A stretch of DNA of 34,244 nt. Origin: RPQK01 sp041946865. GTDB lineage: Bacteria > Acidobacteriota > UBA6911 > RPQK01. The stretch is from NCBI GenBank assembly GCA_041946865.1, contig JBHGBF010000027.1:1-34244 (forward strand). Direction: 5' to 3'. This document shows, piece after piece, positions 24,887-31,414 of the stretch. Every line of letters starts with the position of its first letter. Positions within the stretch are counted from its first letter, which is position 1. A model generated the notes under the pieces. That model was not told where the DNA came from and made no database searches. It was given only the letters and a program-made list of their open reading frames with translations. The position numbers and the translations under genes were made by a program.

Positions 24887-27055
24887 TTACTTTTGTTCCA
24901 GTTTCGGAATCAGGCTGCCGAAAACGTAACGGTATGCATCCTGAATCAGCTGATCGTTGATTGCATAGACCGCCGGAGTGATGTCCTCGACCCGTTCTTT
25001 CGAGATAGGCGTGTCGCCGTGATCACGCCATTGAGTGCTCCACACGTCAAAGGCGATTGGAACTCCGCCAGTGGTGCCATGGACAGACTTGAGAGATCCA
25101 TCATGGGATGCATTGCTTCACCAAAAGCTACTAGCCCGAGTTTGCCGCGTTGTATCGTGAAGTGTCCGAGGCTTCTGTGGGTCGCGGAGGTACTCATCCT
25201 TTGAGCTCGGGCCCTCATCCCTCCGATTAATTGTCAGATTCAAACGCTTGTCAAGCCAAACCAGCGGATACGGGTTGGTGGACCTACCCTGCGGCCCTGA
25301 GTAGTACCTGGCGCCGAAGAAATCGAGGCCCGATTCGCTGTCGCGTTCCTGGCCCTTGAACTTCGAGTTGACGTCCTGCCCGCTGCCCGTGCTCAAGACG
25401 ATTTCGCCGAAGGGCAGGTAATGATGGGTCTTTTGCACACCCCCGGTTTCATTGGTCACGGCCCTGGTGCTTCCCAGGTGATCGGTATGGACGAAGAGAA
25501 CGGCCCGCGTCGAAGGCGCTCCGCCGTATTCGGCGACCAGGCGACCGAAGGCGTTGTAAATGTAAATCGTCTCCACGCCATTCGATCGCTTCTTCACCCT
25601 TCGCCCCTCGCCGTCGTAGAAGTACTGAGAAGCTCCCGCCGACGAACTGGTCTGCCGGTTCTCGGAATCGTAGGTAAAGGTACGGGCGAGAGGATCGGAG
25701 GTGATGTTACCCGCCGCGTCATACCCATACCCGGCAGACGAAGTCAAGCGGTTTCTGGCGGCCAGGTACGCCCCCTGGTTGACAGGGGGCAGGCTCGGGT
25801 TGGGGACATAGCCCCAAGAGACCCAGCGATTCCCGTATTGGTCATAGCCGTAACCCTGGCTCCAGACCCCTCGCGAATCGATCGCTGATTGCAGCCGATT
25901 GAGCGGGTCGTACGTAAAGGTGTGGGTGTAGGACAGGCCTCCCAGCGTGATCGATTGGGTGCGGACGTTCCCGTTGTTGTCCCCGGTTCCGTAAGAGTAA
26001 CCAAGGCGCATAACGCCACCGTTCACCTCGAGGGATTCAGGCTGAAGCCGGGAGTTATAAACGGCCGTTTCTACCCGCCCGTTCCCCAGTACGCTCTCCT
26101 CCACCTGGCCGGCCGCGTTGTAGTAACGGGCCTGCAGGTAGGGCGCCGCCCCGGTAACGCTAAAAACCCAGCCCGCCGCGTCGTAGCCGGTGGTGACGAC
26201 TCGTCCCGAAGTGATCTTCAGAATCGAGATAGTACTCACAAACATAAACCTCCCTCCACCGGATCTCCCAGACGATTTCCGTCTGGTTAGCGAAACCGCG
26301 GCTATGAACGCTGTCCACCCAGGGCTGCGTGATTTCATAGTCCACCCAGATGGACCGGCCCATCTGATCCGTAATGCGGGTCTCGAGTTGCTGCTGGTAT
26401 TCATCGTAGGTCTCTGTGATGGTCACATAGTTGTCGTTGCGATCGTAGATCCTTTGATATTGACCGGGGAGTTCCTCCACCCGAGTCCCGTTTGGAAAAG
26501 AAAGCACCCAGCGATTGTTCTCAAAGTCACTATCAGCATCCGCGTAGAACTCAAGCCGAAGGTAGGAACCGTCTGTGCTGAAGTAGGTCATTTTGTTGGG
26601 AGCAGAGACGATGCGGACCGGAAAGTCGCAACTCGCGCTGGGCAAACGCTGAAAACCGTCCGGGCGGACACTGTAAAAGAAGTCATTCAGTCCGTCTTCA
26701 AATCCGAAGGGCCGGAATTCATGGGAGGTTCAGAGGTTCAGAGGTTCAAAGGTTCAGAGGTTCAGAGGTTCAGAGGTTCAAAGGTTCAAAGGTTCAGAGG
26801 TTCAGAGGTTCAGAGGTTCGTGCTCCCGTCTGGGAAGTGGATCTTGACCTTGTAGATGTATACCCATGGATCAGTGTCACAGGGCGGCTGTTGCTGTGGC
26901 GGGTAGTGATCGAGGCGGTTTTCCAGCTCAAACTCATAGCGCGCTGTATACCGCCACCCCCCGTACTCGCTACTCGTCAACCTTTGGGCCCAATACAGCC
27001 CGGTCCCGTTGGTCGCCAGCATGGGGCTCGTGTCGTAGATCTTGCTGTTGTTCCT
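24887..27055 (-). pseudogene. Decayed RHS/YD-repeat protein gene with C-terminal effector-like tail
   Basis: Fragments in order on the minus strand: 27055-26820 (NNSKIYDTSPMLATNGTG ... VKIHFPDGST); the octamer array; 26723 to about 26235 (HEFRPFGFEDGLNDF ... WEIRWREVYV); then, after a one-base frame change near 26235-26260, the main part to 25118. That part holds YD repeats (TTGYDAAGWVF, FTYDPLNRLQSAID, YGYDAAGNITSD, FTYDSENRQT, YFYDGEGRRVKKR) and the RHS core (LFVHTDHLGSTRAVTNETGG, then ESGLDFFGARYYS). The frame hits TGA at 25118, but two compensating frame changes (A-run 25123-25126, and about 25081-25104) extend it through FGEAMHPMMD and VHGTTGGVPIAFDVWSTQW to the TAA at 24887-24889 (GSLIPKLEQK). 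RHS proteins are large secreted or surface proteins with variable tails. The true start is lost. Some single-base changes could be assembly errors; the array cannot. Confidence 0.85.
26724..26819. repeat. Tandem array of twelve 8-bp units inserted in the RHS gene
   Basis: Units (G/A)AGGTTCA run without interruption at 8-bp period; nine begin with G and three with A. The minus strand reads TGAACCTC, which puts a TGA in all three frames every 24 bases, so any gene read through it from that side is closed. The bases on each side encode VKIHFPDGST and HEFRPFGF, which join naturally. Removing 95 of the 96 bases brings both fragments into the same frame. Confidence 0.93.
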
Positions 27056-27193
27056 TCATCGTCGTTCCACCTTATGATTCAGCTACGCGCTATCGGCATC
27101 TCCAAGCGAACCGGCGATAGAAGTGCCACTACAGCCGTTCCGGCTGGCTTTGACACTGACCGGAGACACCCGGGAGTGAAGACCTGAGACAAG

Positions 27194-27415
27194 TTAGCGC
27201 CGTGGCAAGGGCCGACGACAAAGGTCGCGTTTTGGCGCACCGCCAGTCAGGTTCTGAAGTACGCGATCAGCCGGGACACTTATCGCGGCCAGTTCGACTG
27301 CCGAGGGTTTCCGGCCCGCGTCAAGGTGCACCTTCTGCTGTGGCGTGTGGGCGGTTATCGGGGAGAGGAATGACAGCGAGAGGACCAGGCAAAGCCAACA
27401 GAGCCTTACAGGCAT
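27194..27415 (-). CDS. Short ORF with a signal peptide, possible detached N-terminus of the RHS gene
   Basis: 73 codons opening at ATG 27415 with a convincing export signal (PVRLCWLCLVLSLSFLSPITAH) and then TPQQKVHLDAGRKPSAVELA. No strong ribosome-binding site. It lies on the same strand, 139 bp before the first RHS fragment, in the place where the N-terminus of a secreted RHS protein is expected. Shifting frame near codon 60 would continue it (AVRQNATFVVGPCHG) until a TGA near 27080. I infer it is the 5' end of the same decayed gene, but it could be an unrelated or chance ORF. Confidence 0.35.
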   Translation of the reverse strand: MPVRLCWLCLVLSLSFLSPITAHTPQQKVHLDAGRKPSAVELAAISVPADRVLQNLTGGAPKRDLCRRPLPRR

Positions 27416-27935
27416 ATACCGCGACTCCGAATCAAGCGGTAACGCTGGACTGCTAGTGCCACCGCCGGGAGTGGAAGCGCTCGAATCCCCCCGGCCTTCC
27501 TCCTCCGCCTGGCCTCGCCGAATGAGACCTTAGCACCACAGAAGGCAGCCAGTCAACAGATCTACAATGTAACTTTCCTGATATGCCAAAGTTAACAGTG
27601 GGCCTTCGGTGTATGGACCTTGGTGCGCCGACTCCTTGAATACTCGGTCCCAATTCCAGGACCATGCAGCCGAGGAGGTAGGCCAGGCTCGAGCCGGCCA
27701 GGTGAGAGGGACCGGGCATGACGTTCGATTGGCCTTTCTGACGATCCTGGAGAGGAAGGCGAAAAGCCATCCCGCATGCTCCAACGCTCCAACATCGCAT
27801 GTGTCGCGATTGCCGGGAACGCGGCCGACACAGCGAGGGATCGAAAAGACAAGCGCTCGGACGCGCACCACCCAGGAAACGGCGAAGTAGTGAACCCTTG
27901 TTTACTGACTGGCTGCGTGCGCCGTGGGTTGTCGC
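27416..27935. other. 520-bp noncoding stretch containing repeat copy B
   Basis: No open frame here has a ribosome-binding site or recognisable pattern. The only structure I can identify is the copy-B repeat at 27759-27876. The part 27540-27605 is AT-richer than its surroundings. The stretch separates the RHS remnant from the RNA methyltransferase stop at 27936. Confidence 0.5.
27759..27876. repeat. Direct repeat element, copy B (downstream flank of the RHS remnant)
   Basis: Same orientation as copy A at 24590-24712, about 3.17 kb away. It differs by small indels: an extra CGCTCCAA near 27785, which duplicates the neighbouring CTCCAA, and one T fewer before GCCGGGAACG. The conserved end is followed by CAGGAAACGGCG, where copy A has GCGGAAGAGTC, so similarity fades there. 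Confidence 0.8.
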
Positions 27936-29123
27936 TTACCGCCCCTCCAGCTGCACGATCGTCTCCACGTGCGGAGTCTGCGGGAACATGTCGACAGGTT
28001 GGACGCGCGACGCCTTGTAGCCGAGCCGGCTGAGAATGTCCAAGTCACGTGCCAGGGTCTCGGGATTGCAGGAAACATAGAGGATGCGGCGGGGGCCCAG
28101 CCCTGCAATCTGGCTCAGCACCGGAGCGGCGGCGCCGGTGCGGGGAGGGTTCAGGCTGACGACGGCCGGCTGCTCGCCGTGACGGACCACCTGTGCGAGC
28201 CGGCCGGCGTCAGCCGATCTGAAACGGCAGTTCGTCAGCGAATTGAGCCTGGCATTTCTTTTGGCGTCCCGCACCGCTTCTGCGGAAGCTTCAATCCCGA
28301 TGACAAGCTTCGCGTTGCGCGCCAGGCTCATGGCGATTCCGCCCGCGCCGCAGTAAACGTCGAGCGCGCGCTCGGCCGGCTGCAGCTCCGCCCATTCCCG
28401 GACCAGCGCGTAGATCCAGGCAGCCTGGCCGTGATGTGCCTGAAAAAAGGAAACCGGAGACAGGAGGATGCGGTTGGGTCCGATCTGATCCAACAGGTCG
28501 GGATACCCCCAGATGAGTCTGGTTGTCGGGCCGAAAACCTGGGAAGTCTCCTTGCTGTTCAGGTTGAGATGGACCGAGACAACTTCCGGGACGCGCCGCT
28601 GAAGCCCCTTACTCATCGTGTTGGCAAAACGCTGGTCGTCCTCGCCGACCACCAGGGTGACCATAGCCTTGCCGAATACGGGACTGACCCGGATAACCAC
28701 GTGGCGAAGCATCGGCACGGCCCGTGCGAGCGGGTGTCGGGACGCGACCAGGTGGTCGAGTTCGGCCTTGACTGCGGCGGCGACGGAGTTGACCAGAAAG
28801 TGATGAGCCGGGCAGTCGGTCGTGTCCAAAACCTCGCGTGTTCCGGGCCGGAACAGGCCCACCCGGACCTTGTTCCGGACGATTGCGACGGACAACTTGG
28901 CCGTTGCCCGGTAGCCCAGAGGGGGATCCGCCGGGCGGATCGGCAAAATGAGAGGCCGCGCGGGCCCGGCGCCCAGGCACGAGCGGACCTGTTCCTCCTT
29001 CCACTCCAGCTGCGCCTGATAGTCGAGATGAATGAGGGGGCAACCGGTGCAGGTTCCCGCCGGCGAGCAGGATCCGGATGGGGACAGTTGGCGGCGGCCT
29101 TGGCTTTTCACCTCAGGCACCAT
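27936..29123 (-). CDS. TrmA/RlmC/RlmD-family RNA (uracil-C5)-methyltransferase with Fe-S cluster
   Basis: 395 residues; transfers methyl from SAM to C5 of a uridine in rRNA or tRNA. Four cysteines for a [4Fe-4S] cluster are in place: C19, C25, C28 (C-x5-C-x2-C) and C104 (TTDCPAHH). The SAM motif is DVYCGAGG (255-262). The catalytic nucleophile is Cys352 in YVSCNPETLARD and the base Glu387 is in HVET. Motif IV reads LNPPRTG (324-330), where the family normally has Asp before PP. There is no N-terminal TRAM domain; of the E. coli paralogues only RlmC lacks it, so a plain 'RlmD' call is unsafe. The start overlaps the perfect palindrome ATGTTAACAT. It diverges from pgm through 50 bp. Confidence 0.9.
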   Translation of the reverse strand: MVPEVKSQGRRQLSPSGSCSPAGTCTGCPLIHLDYQAQLEWKEEQVRSCLGAGPARPLILPIRPADPPLGYRATAKLSVAIVRNKVRVGLFRPGTREVLDTTDCPAHHFLVNSVAAAVKAELDHLVASRHPLARAVPMLRHVVIRVSPVFGKAMVTLVVGEDDQRFANTMSKGLQRRVPEVVSVHLNLNSKETSQVFGPTTRLIWGYPDLLDQIGPNRILLSPVSFFQAHHGQAAWIYALVREWAELQPAERALDVYCGAGGIAMSLARNAKLVIGIEASAEAVRDAKRNARLNSLTNCRFRSADAGRLAQVVRHGEQPAVVSLNPPRTGAAAPVLSQIAGLGPRRILYVSCNPETLARDLDILSRLGYKASRVQPVDMFPQTPHVETIVQLEGR

Positions 29124-29173
29124 GTTAACATCGGCATATACTACTCAACAGAACCAGGAGCGAGAGAAAAACC

Positions 29174-30814
29174 ATGACTGTTCATCCTCTTGCGGGGAAA
29201 GCCGCCCCGGCGTCCATGCTTGTGAACATCCCACGGCTGATCGCGGCCTACTACACACTTCGCCCGGATCCGACCCTTGCGGCCCACCGGGTCAGCTTCG
29301 GGACCTCCGGGCACCGGGGATCATCGCTCCGGAACAGTTTTAACGAAAGCCATATCCTGGCGATCACGCAGGCCATCTGCAACTACCGCAAGGCACGCGG
29401 CATTACCGGGCCCCTCTTCCTCGGCATGGACACACACGCACTGTCGGAACCGGCCCACTCGAGCGCTATCGAAGTGCTGGCAGCCAACGAAGTGCAGACA
29501 ATAATCGCCCGGGATTTCGGTTACACTCCCACACCGGTCATCTCTCATGCGATCGTGACGTATAACCGTGACCGGCGCTCTGGGTTCTCGGATGGGATTG
29601 TCATCACGCCTTCCCACAACCCTCCGGAGGACGGCGGCTTCAAGTACAACCCGCCGGGCGGAGGCCCGGCTGATACGGAAATCACTGCGGCCATCGAGCA
29701 TGAGGCCAACCAGCTCCTGGCGGCTGAAAACCGTGGCGTGCGACGGCTTCCTTACGAGCGCGCCTTGAAGACCGGCTTCATCCGTCATTATGATTTTGTC
29801 ACGCCTTACGTCTCTGACCTGGCCTCGGTCGTCGACATGGGGGCCATCGCTTCCTCTCGGCTCAAAATCGGTGCTGATCCCATGGGCGGCGCCGGCGTGG
29901 CCTTCTGGGAACCGATTCGCGAGCGCTACGGCCTGGACCTGACCGTGGTCAATCCCCGGGTCGACCCTTCCTTCTCGTTCATGCGCGTGGACCGGGACGG
30001 CCGAATCCGCATGGATTGTTCTTCGCCTTACGCCATGGCCGGCCTGATCGACTTGAAAGACCGTTTCGACATCTCGTTCGGTAACGATTCGGATTTCGAT
30101 CGGCACGGCATCGTCACGCGCAGCTCCGGCCTGATGAATCCCAATCACTTCCTGGCGGTGGCAATCTGGTACCTGTTCCAGCGCCGCTCCTGGAGTCCCG
30201 AGACCGCGGTCGGAAAGACGCTGGTGAGCAGCAGTATGATTGATCGGGTCACCGGTCATCTGGGGCGCAGGCTCGTCGAAGTGCCCGTCGGCTTCAAGTG
30301 GTTCGTGCAGGGGCTTATCGAAGGACGCTTTGGATTCGGCGGAGAAGAAAGTGCGGGCGCTTCCTTTCTGCGCAGGGACGGGACGGTGTGGACTACAGAT
30401 AAGGACGGCTTCATCCTCGATCTGCTTGCGGCAGAGATAACGGCCACGACCGGCAAAGACCCGGGCGAACAGTACCGTGAGCTGACCCGGTTGTTCGGAG
30501 AGCCGGTCTACGAGCGGATCGATGCCCCAATTTCGGCCGAACGGAAATCAGCCTTCAAGAACCTCACTCCCGAGAAGATCAAAGCCTTCCAGTTAGCGGG
30601 AGAGCCCATTGTCGCCAAGCTGACCACTGCTCCGGGGAACGGCGCCCCAATCGGAGGCATCAAAGTCGTGGCCCAAGAGGGCTGGTTTGCCGCCCGGCCG
30701 TCGGGAACGGAGGACGTTTACAAGGTTTACGCAGAGAGTTTTAAGGGAATCGAACACCTGCGGCGCATCCAGGAAGAAGCGCAGGCGATTATAAACCAGA
30801 CGCTCGGTCATTGA
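29174..30814 (+). CDS. pgm: Phosphoglucomutase (alpha-D-glucose phosphate-specific)
   Basis: 546 residues, the length I recall for E. coli Pgm. It interconverts glucose 1-phosphate and glucose 6-phosphate in the cytoplasm, linking glycolysis to glycogen and UDP-glucose synthesis. Motifs in order: FGTSGHRG (42-49), the phosphoserine loop TPSHNPPEDGG with Ser147, the Mg-binding loop GNDSDFDRHG with Asp304/306/308, the sugar-binding GGEESAGAS (388-396), and the phosphate-binding RPSGTEDVYK (507-516). GGAG precedes the ATG by about 12 bases. TATACT at 29137-29142 may be the -10. It converges on the hfq-like gene, with a compound inverted repeat between. Confidence 0.96.
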   Translation: MTVHPLAGKAAPASMLVNIPRLIAAYYTLRPDPTLAAHRVSFGTSGHRGSSLRNSFNESHILAITQAICNYRKARGITGPLFLGMDTHALSEPAHSSAIEVLAANEVQTIIARDFGYTPTPVISHAIVTYNRDRRSGFSDGIVITPSHNPPEDGGFKYNPPGGGPADTEITAAIEHEANQLLAAENRGVRRLPYERALKTGFIRHYDFVTPYVSDLASVVDMGAIASSRLKIGADPMGGAGVAFWEPIRERYGLDLTVVNPRVDPSFSFMRVDRDGRIRMDCSSPYAMAGLIDLKDRFDISFGNDSDFDRHGIVTRSSGLMNPNHFLAVAIWYLFQRRSWSPETAVGKTLVSSSMIDRVTGHLGRRLVEVPVGFKWFVQGLIEGRFGFGGEESAGASFLRRDGTVWTTDKDGFILDLLAAEITATTGKDPGEQYRELTRLFGEPVYERIDAPISAERKSAFKNLTPEKIKAFQLAGEPIVAKLTTAPGNGAPIGGIKVVAQEGWFAARPSGTEDVYKVYAESFKGIEHLRRIQEEAQAIINQTLGH

Positions 30815-30861
30815 GGATGGACTGGGGCCCAGCGAACGTGTCTCTGAAGCGCCGGTAGTTA

Positions 30862-31014
30862 CGAGCACTCTTTCGGAGTGCGGCAGCCATCCTGTCGCTT
30901 TGTGCCCGCCGGCCATGCCGGCGGCCGTCTCGAAGATCGAAAGTGAAAAGGCCGCCGGCATGGCCGGCGGGTACAAAGCGGCGGCATGGCCGCCGCACTC
31001 CGAAAGAGTGCTCG
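30862..31014. repeat. 153-bp compound inverted repeat (65-bp arms) between pgm and hfq-like gene
   Basis: Arms 30862-30926 and 30950-31014 are inverted copies differing at 5 of 65 positions, with a 23-nt centre. Each arm is itself made of three short hairpins: GCACTC/GAGTGC; a GC-rich one (left 30880-30898); and CCGCCGGC/GCCGGCGG (30906-30924). The element starts 47 bp after pgm and ends 21 bp before the hfq-like stop, so it could terminate both converging transcripts. It resembles REP/BIME-type or MITE-like elements in form; the family is not identified. Confidence 0.9.
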
Positions 31015-31035
31015 CGGAGGCCGCGGCCTCAGTTT

Positions 31036-31365
31036 TCAATTTGGATTGTTCCGGTGCGATCCTTCGTAAAGGTACTTGATTTTATCCTTGAAGATCAGCA
31101 GGTTCGGCTGACCCTGGCGGGTCAGCCGTATGAATGCCCTGTCGTAGTACTCGATCACCCCGCTGACCTCGGTGTTGTCGTCCAGTCGAACCCGCACCGG
31201 AGTCTGATTCTCGATCAGCTCCTTGATGTACTCGACTTCCTTGTTAGTGCTTTCCGGGGGCCCCGAACGTTTCTCGTCTCGCCATCTTGAGGGCCGGTGC
31301 TGGTCCTGGCGGTCGTGATGGTTGTCGTCGTTGCCCCCGTAATAAGGCCTATTCCTCTCGTTCAC
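31036..31365 (-). CDS. hfq: Hfq-like Sm-fold RNA-binding protein with charged N-terminal extension
   Basis: The GTG at 31365 has GGAG 7 bases upstream; the GTG at 31383 has none, so 31365 is used (109 residues). Residues 42-102 form the Sm fold: an N-terminal helix (NKEVEYIKELIENQ), strands VRVRLDDNTEVSGVIEYYDRAFIRL and the Sm2 strand LLIFKDKIKYLY. This matches Hfq in length and layout. Hfq hexamers pair small RNAs with mRNAs. Two oddities: the Sm2 'YKH' signature is FKD here, so the pore histidine is replaced by Asp; and residues 1-41 are an Asn/Asp/His/Arg-rich, probably disordered extension (NDDNHHDRQDQHRPSRWRDE). It is 49 bp downstream of the large secreted-protein gene and may share its transcript. 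Confidence 0.75.
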   Translation of the reverse strand: MNERNRPYYGGNDDNHHDRQDQHRPSRWRDEKRSGPPESTNKEVEYIKELIENQTPVRVRLDDNTEVSGVIEYYDRAFIRLTRQGQPNLLIFKDKIKYLYEGSHRNNPN

Positions 31366-31414
31366 GCAAGTACTCCATTTCACAGAGTGGCGCCCGTCGG
31401 CTCGATGAGGGAGC

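Noticed and set aside
26724..26819. CRISPR array
   Set aside because: The units are 8 bp and contiguous, with no spacers, and no cas genes are present.
26190..26855. Plus-strand ORF reading repeated EVQRFRGS
   Set aside because: It is the translation of the octamer array plus antisense RHS sequence. There is no ribosome-binding site, and the flanks code on the minus strand.
27924..29177. 417-codon open frame on the plus strand
   Set aside because: It is antisense to the RNA methyltransferase, whose cluster cysteines and catalytic motifs are intact.
30862..31014. Insertion sequence with terminal inverted repeats
   Set aside because: The centre between the arms is only 23 bp, too short for a transposase, and each arm is itself made of hairpins.
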